From NCBI RefSeq assembly GCF_001723055.1, contig NZ_MDCR01000063.1, positions 183 through 32,817 of the forward strand: a DNA stretch of 32,635 nucleotides, written 5' to 3'. The notes beneath the pieces were generated by a model. That model saw only the letters and a list, made by a program, of their open reading frames with translations, did not search any database and was not told the DNA's origin. Below, in pieces: positions 1-7,476 of the stretch. The stretch is from Streptomyces niveus (GTDB lineage Bacteria; Actinomycetota; Actinomycetes; Streptomycetales; Streptomycetaceae). The translations under genes and the position numbers were made by a program. Positions within the stretch are counted from its first letter, which is position 1; each line of letters opens with the position of its first letter.

Positions 1-102
1 GCGGGAAGGGCACGTACGACGCGAAGAAGCAGACGCTCGACGCCGGCTTCGCGGGCAGCGTCCGCTTCACCGGAACCCAACTCGACCTGACACTGAGCGA
101 GA
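1..102. repeat. Left arm of a 102-bp perfect inverted repeat
   Basis: Bases 1-102 are the exact reverse complement of 322-423 (base i pairs with 424-i), with a 219-base spacer; the match stops at base 103. The copy encodes, on the plus strand, the HtaA segment containing GTYDAKKQTLDAGF. It is most likely a fold-back chimera at a contig edge, though a true inverted duplication is possible. Confidence 0.95.
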
Positions 103-1285
103 CGGGGTCCATCGCGGTGCCCGCCTTGTACAGCGAGCCGAAGGTCTCGGCGCCGCCCTCGGTGAGGGTCGCGGGCGCCTCGGTAAGCGTGGCGAGGCCG
201 TTCCTCGGTGCGAAGTCCCCGGCGGCGAAGGTGATCAGCGGGACGGCCTCGCGCGGCGCCCGGCCCTTGCTCGCGACGTCGGCGGCCAGGGTGCCCTTGC
301 CGCCCGTCACCCGGACGGTGATCTCGCTCAGTGTCAGGTCGAGTTGGGTTCCGGTGAAGCGGACGCTGCCCGCGAAGCCGGCGTCGAGCGTCTGCTTCTT
401 CGCGTCGTACGTGCCCTTCCCGCCGGGGAAGCGGAAGAGCGCGCCGCCGTCCTGCGCCCCGTCGGCGAGCGTCCAGCGGCCCTCGGCGATGGAGCCGGTG
501 ACGTACTCACGGAAGGTACGGCGTACGCCCCAGTCGACGGCCGCGTCCGTCAGGGCGCCCTCGGCCTGGGCCTTGCCGGACTTCTCCCCGCTCTTGTCCT
601 TGTCCTTGTCCTTGTCGGCGGGCTTCGGCGCGGGCTTGTCCGGCGACTGCCGCGCGGCGGCCACGTCCACGGAGAGGCTGACCGGGTCGAGCGGTGTGCC
701 CGCCGTGTAGTACCCGGCGAAGGCGGTGGCGCCCTGCGCGGTGAGCGTCGACGGGACGTTGTGGAGAGCGACGGGGCTGCCGCCGCCCCTCATGTCGATC
801 CCGCCGAGATCGAGGGTGGCGAGCGGCACCTGGGACGAGGTGGTGACCTTGCCGCTCCCCTTGGCCTTGCTGGTCATGTCGGCGTACAGGGTGCCCCCGC
901 CGCCGGAGATACGGACCGTGGGACGGCTGATGGTGAGGTCCAGCTCGTGCGACCCGTCGGACTTGGTGTGGCCGACGAAGCGGACACCGCCGCCGAATCC
1001 CGCGCGCAGCGCGCCGCTGTCGGGCTCGTACGTGCCCGAGGCCGAGTGGAACCGGAACTGGCTGCCGCCCACGGTGGCCGCGCCCCCGTTGAGGCTCCAA
1101 CTGCCGCCCGCGACGGGGCCGGTGACATAGCTCTGGAAGGAGGACTTGATCCCCCAGTCGAGCCGGCCGCCCTGCACGGTGCGGTTCGCGGCGTGGGCCG
1201 TGGCGGTCGGGAGCAGGGCCCCGAGGAGTGCGGCGAGCAGCGCGACGGCGAGAGCGCGGGCTCGCACCGGTCTGGACGACAGCAT
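1..1285 (-). CDS. HtaA-domain heme-binding surface protein, 3' end missing
   Basis: Secreted or cell-wall heme-binding protein of the HtaA family (PF04213 type), which passes heme to an HmuTUV importer. ATG at 1285 is preceded on the minus strand by GGGAG nine bases upstream. Residues 1-32 are a signal peptide ending AHA. Two HtaA repeats follow, about residues 43-207 (opens LDWGIKSSFQSYVTG) and 249 onward (opens VDWGVRRTFREYVTG). They are joined by a charged linker with DKDKDKDK, encoded by hexamer repeats near 588-620. Authentic coding ends around residue 395, where the sequence folds back at base 102. The rest of the open frame (residues 396-428) is read from an inverted copy and is not real HtaA sequence. 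The C-terminal anchor expected in this family is absent. It diverges from hmuT across an iron box, so iron repression is likely. Family call is confident; the C-terminus is unknown. Confidence 0.85.
   Translation of the reverse strand, partial: MLSSRPVRARALAVALLAALLGALLPTATAHAANRTVQGGRLDWGIKSSFQSYVTGPVAGGSWSLNGGAATVGGSQFRFHSASGTYEPDSGALRAGFGGGVRFVGHTKSDGSHELDLTISRPTVRISGGGGTLYADMTSKAKGSGKVTTSSQVPLATLDLGGIDMRGGGSPVALHNVPSTLTAQGATAFAGYYTAGTPLDPVSLSVDVAAARQSPDKPAPKPADKDKDKDKSGEKSGKAQAEGALTDAAVDWGVRRTFREYVTGSIAEGRWTLADGAQDGGALFRFPGGKGTYDAKKQTLDAGFAGSVRFTGTQLDLTLSEITVRVTGGKGTLAADVASKGRAPREAVPLITFAAGDFAPRNGLATLTEAPATLTEGGAETFGSLYKAGTAMDPVSLSVRSSWVPVKRTLPAKPASSVCFFASYVPFP
322..423. repeat. Right arm of the 102-bp inverted repeat, within htaA domain 2
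   Basis: This is the original copy. It lies in frame inside HtaA domain 2 of the minus-strand gene, about residues 288-322. Its partner is at 1-102. Confidence 0.95.
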
Positions 1286-1370
1286 CAGAGATCACTCCCA
1301 CGTGGGTGAGGTCGGCGGCCACGGGCACGCCGAAGAGAGCCCGGAAGAGACACACCCCGGACCTGGCAAG

Positions 1371-1389
1371 CAAGGTAAGGCTAACCTAA
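1371..1389. promoter_or_regulatory. Iron box (DmdR/IdeR-type operator) between htaA and hmuT
   Basis: The site reads CAAGGTAAGGCTAACCTAA and matches 16 of 19 positions of the actinobacterial consensus TTAGGTTAGGCTAACCTAA. It lies 86 bases upstream of the htaA start and about 93 bases upstream of hmuT. It is therefore placed to repress both divergent units when iron is plentiful. The match is seen in the sequence; the regulator is inferred from known DmdR1/IdeR sites. Confidence 0.85.
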
Positions 1390-1481
1390 GCTATCTCCAG
1401 CCCGGTTCGGAACCCTTCCGTCCGGGAGCGCCTCAACGGGACTCCGGCGAGGCTCCACACGACGACGGGACGGTGCACTCC

Positions 1482-2495
1482 GTGCGCACTCAACGCCTGG
1501 CGGGCGCGGTCATCTCGGTGCTCGCCCTCGCCCTGCTCGCCACCGGCTGCGGCGGCGACAGCGACAACGGCGGCGGGAAGACGAAGAAGGGCGGGGCAAC
1601 GGCCGCCGCCGACCGGGTCGAGCCCCTGGCCACCGTCCCCGAGCCCGTGCTGCCGGTCACCGTGGACTCCGCCGACGGCACGAAGGTCACCGTCACCTCC
1701 GCCGACCGGCTCGTCCCGCTGACCGGATCGCTCAACGAGATCGTCTTCACCCTCGGCCTCGGCAAGCGGGTCGTGGCCCGCGACATCACCGCGACCTTCG
1801 ACCAGGCCGCGAAACTCCCCGTGGTGACCCGCGCGCACGACGTCTCCGCCGAGAGCGTCCTGTCCCTGCGGCCGACCCTCGTCATCGCCGAGACCACCAC
1901 CGGACCGGCGGAGGCCATCGACCAGATACGGGACGCCGGCATCCCGCTCCTCGTCGTCGAACCGGCGAAGAGCCTCGCCCATGTCGGCACCCGCATCACG
2001 ACGGTGGCCCACGCGCTCGGTGTCGACGCGGCGGGCAAGGAGCTGAGCACGCGTACGGCCGAGCGGATCGCCGCCGTACAGAAGCGGATCCCCGCGGCCG
2101 GCGACGGCGGGAAGCCGCGTGTCGCCTTCCTCTATCTGCGTGGCTCCGCGTCCGTCTATCTGCTCGGCGGCCGTGATTCCGGGGCGAGTTCGCTGCTGGA
2201 GGCGGCCGGCGCGGTCGACGCGGGCAAGGAGTCGGGGCTCGACAAGGACTTCACCGCGATCACCAGCGAGGCGCTGGCGAAGGCGGCGCCCGACGCGATT
2301 CTCCTGATGACCAAGGGACTCGACTCGGTGGGCGGCGCCGAGGGGCTGGTGAAGATCCCCGGCGTCGCCGAGACACCCGCCGGTCTCGACCGCCGGTTCG
2401 TCTCCGTGGACGACGGGGTGCTGCTCAACTACGGGCCCCGTACGGACCAGGTGCTCGCCTCGCTCGTCGAACAGCTCTACCCGGACGGCGCGTGA
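1482..2495 (+). CDS. hmuT: Heme ABC transporter substrate-binding lipoprotein
   Basis: Lipid-anchored binding protein that captures heme outside the membrane and delivers it to HmuUV. The start is ambiguous: GTG at 1482 gives 337 aa with a compact signal peptide (MRTQRLAGAV...), and GTG at 1473 is three codons longer; neither has a strong Shine-Dalgarno. The signal ends in lipobox LLATGC with Cys23. A Gly/Lys linker is followed by a type III periplasmic-binding fold (PF01497) containing ADRLVPLTGSLNEIVFTLGL, the usual opening of HmuT-like proteins. One base separates it from hmuU. The neighbouring HtaA gene and iron box favour heme over ferric siderophore as cargo. Confidence 0.88.
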   Translation: MRTQRLAGAVISVLALALLATGCGGDSDNGGGKTKKGGATAAADRVEPLATVPEPVLPVTVDSADGTKVTVTSADRLVPLTGSLNEIVFTLGLGKRVVARDITATFDQAAKLPVVTRAHDVSAESVLSLRPTLVIAETTTGPAEAIDQIRDAGIPLLVVEPAKSLAHVGTRITTVAHALGVDAAGKELSTRTAERIAAVQKRIPAAGDGGKPRVAFLYLRGSASVYLLGGRDSGASSLLEAAGAVDAGKESGLDKDFTAITSEALAKAAPDAILLMTKGLDSVGGAEGLVKIPGVAETPAGLDRRFVSVDDGVLLNYGPRTDQVLASLVEQLYPDGA

Positions 2496-2496
2496 G

Positions 2497-3564
2497 ATGA
2501 CAGCCACAACGACCGCCCCCGTGCGGGAATCTCAACCACGCGGCGCCACCTGGCTGTTGACCGCCGCGCTGCTCGGCGCACTGCTCCTGCTCGCCCTGCT
2601 GTCCGCAGGGCTCGGCGCGTACGACATCCCGCTCGGCGACGTCCTCTCCTCCCTCCAGCACCGGTTGGGGATCGGCGGCGCCGCGCTCGACCGCGTCCCC
2701 GAGAGCGTGCTGTGGAACGTCCGGCTGCCACGCGTCGTCCTCGCGTTGCTCGTCGGCGCCTCGCTGGGCTGCGCGGGCGCCCTGATGCAGGGCGTGTTCG
2801 GCAATCCGCTCGCCGAGCCCGGGGTCATCGGCATCTCGGCGGGCGCGGCGGTCGGCGCCGTCGCGTCGATCGCGCTCGGCCTGAGCTTCCTCGGCAACTG
2901 GACCGTCACCGTCTGCGCGTTCGTCTCCGGGCTGCTGACCGTGCTGCTGGTGTACGCGATGTCCCGCTCCGGCGGCCGTACGGAGGTGGTCACGCTCATC
3001 CTCACCGGCATCGCGGTGAACGCCTTCGCGGGCGCGCTCATCGGGCTGTCCATCTTCTTCGCCGACAACGCGCAGATCAGCCAGATCACCTTCTGGCAGC
3101 TCGGCTCGCTCGCCCAGGCGACCTGGCCGAAGGTGCTCGCCGTCCTGCCGTGCGCGCTCCTCGGTCTGGCCGTCGCGCCCTTCTACGCAAGGAAGTTGGA
3201 CCTCCTCGCGCTGGGCGAACGGCCCGCCAGGCATCTGGGGGTGGACGTCGAACGGCTCCGGGTCGTCCTCGTCCTGGTCGTCGCGCTGCTGACGGCCGCC
3301 GCCGTCGCGGTGGCGGGAATCATCACCTTCGTCGGGCTGCTGGTCCCGCACCTGCTGCGGATGGCGAACGGCCCCGGCCACCGCTTCCTGGTGCCGGGCA
3401 GCGCGCTCGGCGGCGCGCTGGTGCTGGTCGCGGGCGACCTCGCGGCCCGCACGGTCGCGGCCCCGGCCGAGTTGCCACTGGGCGTCCTGACGGCACTGTT
3501 CGGCAGTCCCTTCTTCTTCTGGCTGTTGCGCAGGACGCGGCGCAGGCAGGGGGGTTGGGCATGA
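2497..3564 (+). CDS. hmuU: Heme ABC transporter permease, FecCD family
   Basis: Integral membrane permease (355 aa) forming the heme channel with HmuV. ATG at 2497 follows the hmuT stop by one base, implying translational coupling. Multiple hydrophobic helices are visible, starting with WLLTAALLGALLLLALLSAGLG. FecCD family hallmarks include RLPRVVLALLVGASLGCAGA and FGNPLAEPGVIGISAGAAVGA. The C-terminus FWLLRRTRRRQGGWA is repeated out of context about 98 bases downstream. That repeat marks a duplication that separated this gene from hmuV. The ancestral stop probably overlapped the hmuV start as ATGA. Confidence 0.92.
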   Translation: MTATTTAPVRESQPRGATWLLTAALLGALLLLALLSAGLGAYDIPLGDVLSSLQHRLGIGGAALDRVPESVLWNVRLPRVVLALLVGASLGCAGALMQGVFGNPLAEPGVIGISAGAAVGAVASIALGLSFLGNWTVTVCAFVSGLLTVLLVYAMSRSGGRTEVVTLILTGIAVNAFAGALIGLSIFFADNAQISQITFWQLGSLAQATWPKVLAVLPCALLGLAVAPFYARKLDLLALGERPARHLGVDVERLRVVLVLVVALLTAAAVAVAGIITFVGLLVPHLLRMANGPGHRFLVPGSALGGALVLVAGDLAARTVAAPAELPLGVLTALFGSPFFFWLLRRTRRRQGGWA

Positions 3565-3565
3565 G
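3520..3565 (+). repeat. 46-bp direct repeat, copy 1 (end of hmuU)
   Basis: Matches 3618-3663 at 44 of 46 positions with an offset of 98. It covers the last codons of hmuU through ATGAG. The two changes weaken the purine run: AGGGGGG here against AAGGAGG in copy 2, where it serves as the hmuV ribosome-binding site. Confidence 0.92.
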
Positions 3566-3617
3566 GGGCGACACCCCCGGCCGGGGGTCCGGGGGTTGTC
3601 CCCCGGGCAGGCACAGT
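3566..3617. repeat. Double-palindrome insert between hmuU and hmuV
   Basis: The 52 bases between the direct repeats hold a perfect 16-bp palindrome (ACCCCCGGCCGGGGGT, 3573-3588). Right after it is a 7-bp-stem hairpin (CCGGGGG-TTGT-CCCCCGG, 3589-3606). From memory, similar GC-rich double palindromes recur between genes in Streptomyces, like REP elements. In mRNA it would form hairpins between two cistrons of one operon. Confidence 0.75.
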
Positions 3618-3663
3618 TGGCTGTTGCGCAGGACGCGGCGCAGGCAAGGAGGTTGGGCATGAG
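3618..3663 (+). repeat. 46-bp direct repeat, copy 2 (hmuV leader)
   Basis: Second copy of 3520-3565. It supplies the hmuV Shine-Dalgarno AAGGAGG and the ATGAG that begins hmuV. Confidence 0.92.
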
Positions 3664-4591
3664 CACCATCACGCGTGGCCGGGCGCTGCGGGGGCTGTTC
3701 GCCGTACGGGGGCGGGAGTTGCCCGTGCCTGTCGCCCCCGGGGACGTCGTCGCCGAGGCGCGGGATCTGCGCGTACGGCTCGGGCGGCGCGACGTCCTCG
3801 GTGGCCCGGCCGGCGGCCCCGGCGGCGGGGTGGACCTCGTCGTACGCGCCGGTGAGGTCCTGGTGCTCGTCGGGCCCAACGGGGCGGGCAAGTCGACGCT
3901 GCTCGCCGCGCTCGCCGCCGATCTGGACACCACCGGCACCAGCGGCCGCGTACAGATCGGCGACCGCCCCGCCCACGACTGGTCGGCGCCCGAACTCGCC
4001 CTGCGCCGGGCCGTGTTGCCGCAGGCCGCCACGCTCTCCTTCCCGTTCCCGGTCGAGGAGGTCGTCCGGATGGGCCGCGCCCCCTGGGCGGGTACGGCGG
4101 CGGCGGACGAGGACGACGCGGCCGTGGCCGACGCGATGGCGGCGACCGAGGTCACCGAGTTCGCCCGCCGCCCCTTCTCCGCCCTGTCCGGCGGCGAACG
4201 CGCCCGCGTCGCGCTCGCCCGGGTCCTCGCCCAGCGCGCCCCGCTGCTCCTCCTCGACGAGCCGACCGCCGCACTCGACCTGCGCCACCAGGAGTTGGTG
4301 CTGCGTGTCTGCCGGGCGCGCGCCACGGCCGGTGACGCCGTCGTCGTCGTGCTGCACGATCTCGGGCTCGCCGCCGCGCACGCCGACCGGGCCGCCGTCC
4401 TGCACGAGGGACGGGTCGTGGCGGACGGCCCGCCCGCCGAGGTGTTCGGCGGCGAACTGCTCAGCCGGGTCTACCGGCAGCCCGTCGAGGTCTTCCCGCA
4501 CCCGCGCACCGGGACCCCGCTCGTGATCCCGATGCGGACCGGTAGGGTTCGGACGGTCAGCGGGGGACACGGAGCAGAAGGCGACCGATGA
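3659..4591 (+). CDS. hmuV: Heme ABC transporter ATP-binding protein
   Basis: Cytoplasmic ATPase (310 aa) powering heme import. ATG at 3659 has AAGGAGG seven bases upstream. An upstream in-frame TTG at 3596 would translate the inserted repeat and is rejected. Walker A GPNGAGKST is at 72-80, the Q-loop near PQAATLSFPF (121-130), signature LSGGE at 176-180, Walker B LLLLDE at 196-201, and the switch His at 233 (VLHDLGLAAAHAD). FPFPVEEVVRMGR is typical of the HmuV/FecE group. A 30-residue N-terminal extension precedes the ABC domain. The stop overlaps the next gene (ATGA). Confidence 0.92.
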   Translation: MSTITRGRALRGLFAVRGRELPVPVAPGDVVAEARDLRVRLGRRDVLGGPAGGPGGGVDLVVRAGEVLVLVGPNGAGKSTLLAALAADLDTTGTSGRVQIGDRPAHDWSAPELALRRAVLPQAATLSFPFPVEEVVRMGRAPWAGTAAADEDDAAVADAMAATEVTEFARRPFSALSGGERARVALARVLAQRAPLLLLDEPTAALDLRHQELVLRVCRARATAGDAVVVVLHDLGLAAAHADRAAVLHEGRVVADGPPAEVFGGELLSRVYRQPVEVFPHPRTGTPLVIPMRTGRVRTVSGGHGAEGDR

Positions 4592-5577
4592 GAAGGCCGA
4601 TTCGGGCAGCGGCGGGGCTGGCGACCGCGACGGTGATGTCGCTGGTCGTGAGTGGGTGTATGACGGTCCACGGTGAACTGGCGGTACTGCCGGGCGCGAA
4701 GAAGTCCGAGGCGGCCCAGGCACTCGCGGATTTCACCGAGGCGTACAACAGGGCGGACAAGGCGTACGACCCGGAGTTGGACGCCGGCCGCGTCACCGGC
4801 GCGCTGGGCGCGATCAACCAGGCCGGTCTCAAGGCCAGGAGCGTCACGAACCCGGAGGGCAACGCCCAGCACCAGCCGCTGGAGTTGACCGACGCGAAGT
4901 ACCTGATCCCCAAGAAGGCCGGCTGGCCGCGCTGGTTCGTCGCCGACACCGACAGCAACCGCGACAAGGACGACGGCCCGGGCGACAACCGCTGGGTCCT
5001 GGTCTTCGTACGGGGCGGCGCCGACCAGTTGTGGGAGGTCGCCTATCTCGCGATCCTCTCGCCGGACGAGATCCCCGAGTTCAAGACGGACAAGGACGGT
5101 TACGTCGTACCGGCCCCGGCGGACAGCGGGTCACCGGCGGTGGCTCCCGGCGAGGTGGGCGGCGAGTACGTCTCGTACCTGAAGGACGGGAAGCCGGAAC
5201 ACTTCGCGCGCGGACCGCACACCGACCAGTGGCGGGGCAGCCGCGAGAAGAACGCCAAACTGCCCGGTCTCACCATCCAGTACAGCGATCAGCGCCTGGA
5301 CGACGGGGAGTTCGCGCCGCTCGCGCTCGCCACGAAGGACGGCGGCGCGTTCGTCTTCTTCGCGATCAAGTACTTCGAACGGCAGACGGCCGCCGCGGGC
5401 TACACGCCGAAGGTGAGCGCCGACGTCAAGGCGCTGTTGACCGGTCGGGTGGAGAACACCCTCACCAAGGAGTGGGTGTCGAGCCAGGCGGCGCTGCTGG
5501 CGCCGGACGGGGCCGACGCGGACCAGATCAAGGTGCTGAGCAGACTGCAAGGGGTGATCGGGGCCGAAGGCTCCTGA
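4588..5577 (+). CDS. Lipoprotein of unknown function, coupled to hmuV
   Basis: A 329-aa exported lipoprotein: n-region MRRPIR, hydrophobic segment, lipobox LVVSGC with Cys24. I recognise no domain. The mature protein is hydrophilic and includes WPRWFVADTDSNRDKDDG and RWVLVFVRGGADQLWEVAYLA. This suggests a mixed alpha/beta extracytoplasmic domain. The start overlaps the hmuV stop by four bases (ATGA), so it is translated with the heme transporter. An accessory role in heme capture or envelope handling is inferred from position only; it could be an unrelated gene that drifted into the operon. Confidence 0.8.
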   Translation: MRRPIRAAAGLATATVMSLVVSGCMTVHGELAVLPGAKKSEAAQALADFTEAYNRADKAYDPELDAGRVTGALGAINQAGLKARSVTNPEGNAQHQPLELTDAKYLIPKKAGWPRWFVADTDSNRDKDDGPGDNRWVLVFVRGGADQLWEVAYLAILSPDEIPEFKTDKDGYVVPAPADSGSPAVAPGEVGGEYVSYLKDGKPEHFARGPHTDQWRGSREKNAKLPGLTIQYSDQRLDDGEFAPLALATKDGGAFVFFAIKYFERQTAAAGYTPKVSADVKALLTGRVENTLTKEWVSSQAALLAPDGADADQIKVLSRLQGVIGAEGS

Positions 5578-5640
5578 ACACCCCCCGCAGACAGGGGACT
5601 TGACGCCCGGGGGCGCCGTACGCCGCGCGACGCCGTACGG

Positions 5641-6393
5641 TCAGCGGCCGAGCGGCCAGGCCACCGGGTGCGGATCCAGGTCGCGGTTCTCGCCCGCGTA
5701 CCGCGCGCACGCGTCGGTCAGCGACTCCAGCAGCGTCAGCGGGTCGGGCAGCGGATGCTCGGGGCCGCGCAGCCAGGTCATCGACAGGTCACCGGGCAGT
5801 CTGGCCGGCGGTACGAGGACGTAACTGCCCCGGCAGTGCCAGCGGAAGCCCGGGTGCTCGTCCATCGTCTCGGGGTGGCAGTCCAGTTCACAGGGCCACC
5901 ACTCGTCCTCGTCCTCGGGCGTGCCGCGGGTGGCGGTGAAGAAGAGCATCCGGTCGCCGCCGGAGTCGGCCACCGGGCCGACGTCGATGCCTGCGGCGAG
6001 CAGTCGCTCCAGTGCTCCGGCGCCGGCCTCCAGCGGGACGTCGAGGACGTCGTGGACCAGTCCGGTCGCCGTGATGAAGTTGGCCTCGGGCTGGTTCCTG
6101 GCCCAGCGCTCGATCTGGGCCTCGTCGGTGGTGGACTGCGTCTGCCAGGCGAAGGAGACGGGATGCCGGGCGGGGGTGGGACAGCCGATGCGTTCGCACG
6201 AACATCGGTAGCCGATGGGATGCGCGGCGGGCGAGATGGGCATACCGGCGGCGGCCACCGCGAGGAGCAGTGCCAGTCGGGCGTCGGCGTCCGGCGCGGC
6301 TTCCCGGCCGTCGTCGGACTTTCTGGCGAGTCGGCGCAGCCACTGGGAAACCCTGCCCTCAGTGCCGCGGTAGCGGCCGAAATCGTCGCCCAT
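5641..6393 (-). CDS. Stand-alone bifunctional primase/polymerase N-terminal-like protein
   Basis: A 250-aa cytoplasmic protein resembling the N-terminal prim-pol domain (PF09250) of plasmid and phage replication proteins. Recognisable parts are ALLLAVAAAGMPISPAAHPIG, CSCERIGCPTPARHP, the W...T...IERWARNQPEANFITATG block, and HDVLDVPLEAGAGALERLLAAG, where the acidic pair would sit. No helicase or DnaB-like domain follows, so this is the short chromosomal form common in streptomycetes. The short form has no established replication role. Start ATG at 6393. It is convergent with the hmu operon (63-base gap) and has no replication genes near it. Confidence 0.75.
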   Translation of the reverse strand: MGDDFGRYRGTEGRVSQWLRRLARKSDDGREAAPDADARLALLLAVAAAGMPISPAAHPIGYRCSCERIGCPTPARHPVSFAWQTQSTTDEAQIERWARNQPEANFITATGLVHDVLDVPLEAGAGALERLLAAGIDVGPVADSGGDRMLFFTATRGTPEDEDEWWPCELDCHPETMDEHPGFRWHCRGSYVLVPPARLPGDLSMTWLRGPEHPLPDPLTLLESLTDACARYAGENRDLDPHPVAWPLGR

Positions 6394-6638
6394 CTATCCC
6401 CTCACCTCATGCATCGGTCCTCTCGGACTCTTCCATGTTCGCACCATCCTGCGCCTCGGGGGGCCGCACTCCTCAACCGGGGTGGGGAGGCGGATGCCGA
6501 TCACCGGGCGTCATCACGGGCTATATCGCGAAAAAGACCACTGATGCGGGCGATGGGCGCCGGTGGTGTTCGCCACATTCAGCGGCCGGGACCGGGGCCG
6601 CGCCGGTTCCGGATCCGGGCGGGTTCCCGGTACGGCAC

Positions 6639-7271
6639 TCAGTGCCGCGGCGGCCGGGGCGCCAGGCCGTTCAGCGCGTAGTCGACCAGCGAGTCCGCGT
6701 ACGCGTGCGTGAGCGGCAGCGTCCGCAGCAGCCAGCGGTGCACGATCGGGCCAGTGAGCAGCTCCATAGCGGTACGCGGGTCGATGTCGTCGCGTACGGC
6801 CCCGGCCTCCTGCGCGGCCCGCAGCCTCCGTACGTAGAGCGCGGCCTGCGGCTCCAGCAGCTTCTCCGCGTACTCGGCGCCGATCTTCGCGTCCACGATG
6901 CCCTCGGCGGCGAGCGCGCGGGTCGGCGCCTCGAACGTCGGGTCGTTCAGCTCGTCGACGGTGGCGCGCAGCACCAGCTTGAGGTCCGCCGCGAGATCGC
7001 CGGTGTCCGGGATCTCGTATACGCCGTCGTCGCCGCCGGCCGCCTCGGCGGCCTGTTCGCCCAGGTCGAGGAAGGCTTCGAGGAGTACGGCGGCCTTCGA
7101 GGGCCACCAACGGTAGATCGTCTGCTTTCCGACGCCCGCGCGGGCCGCGATGCCCTCGATCGTCGTCTTCGCGTAGCCGTTCTCGCCGACCAGGGACAGG
7201 GCGGCGGCGTAGATGGCGCGGCGTGACTTCTCGCTGCGGCGGGTGGAGTCCGGTGCCTTGCTTTCAGCCAT
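6639..7271 (-). CDS. TetR-family transcriptional regulator
   Basis: A 210-aa repressor-type protein. The N-terminal helix-turn-helix is clear: SRRAIYAAALSLVGENGYAKTTIEGIAARAGVGKQTIYRWWPSK. The C-terminal ligand-binding domain resembles the TetR_C_16/AcrR-like group (TFEAPTRALAAEG, MELLTGPIVHRWLL). ATG at 7271 is chosen because the frame's earlier start at 7331 would place a perfect palindromic operator inside the gene. The family is usually autoregulated. The operator lies between this gene and the divergent amidinohydrolase gene, so both may be controlled. The ligand is unknown. Confidence 0.9.
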   Translation of the reverse strand: MAESKAPDSTRRSEKSRRAIYAAALSLVGENGYAKTTIEGIAARAGVGKQTIYRWWPSKAAVLLEAFLDLGEQAAEAAGGDDGVYEIPDTGDLAADLKLVLRATVDELNDPTFEAPTRALAAEGIVDAKIGAEYAEKLLEPQAALYVRRLRAAQEAGAVRDDIDPRTAMELLTGPIVHRWLLRTLPLTHAYADSLVDYALNGLAPRPPRH

Positions 7272-7290
7272 GCCGACAGAGTACCAGCGA

Positions 7291-7311
7291 GGCGAGACGC
7301 ATCGTCTCGCC
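7291..7311. promoter_or_regulatory. Palindromic TetR operator candidate
   Basis: Perfect dyad with 9-bp arms GGCGAGACG and CGTCTCGCC around CAT, starting 20 bases upstream of the tetR start and between divergent genes. Size and symmetry fit a TetR dimer site. Confidence 0.75.
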
Positions 7312-7476
7312 CAGACCCGGTTCCGAACCATGTCCCGGCGTCGATGACGCGATGATGTCCATCCGATGCCGTTTCATGAACCACCCGATCGGATCACTGC
7401 GCGAACGGCCCCCGAGGACCGACCATGGGTCGACGCACACACCCCGTGCGACCCGTTCGTTCGTGAGGAGCCCTCG

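Noticed and set aside
507..1373. 288-aa minus-strand ORF across the htaA region
   Set aside because: Arg/Pro/Gly-rich shadow in the wrong frame. The true HtaA frame starts at 1285 and shows signal peptide and domain repeats.
3596..3658. Upstream TTG extension of hmuV
   Set aside because: It would translate the inserted repeat, has no family similarity, and the ATG at 3659 has a perfect Shine-Dalgarno.
2425..4326. 633-aa minus-strand ORF opposite hmuU/hmuV
   Set aside because: Antisense shadow caused by high GC; low-complexity Arg/Ala/Ser composition and no domain.
5578..5640. Terminator after the hmu lipoprotein
   Set aside because: Only a 4-bp CCCC/GGGG pairing is seen, too weak to call.
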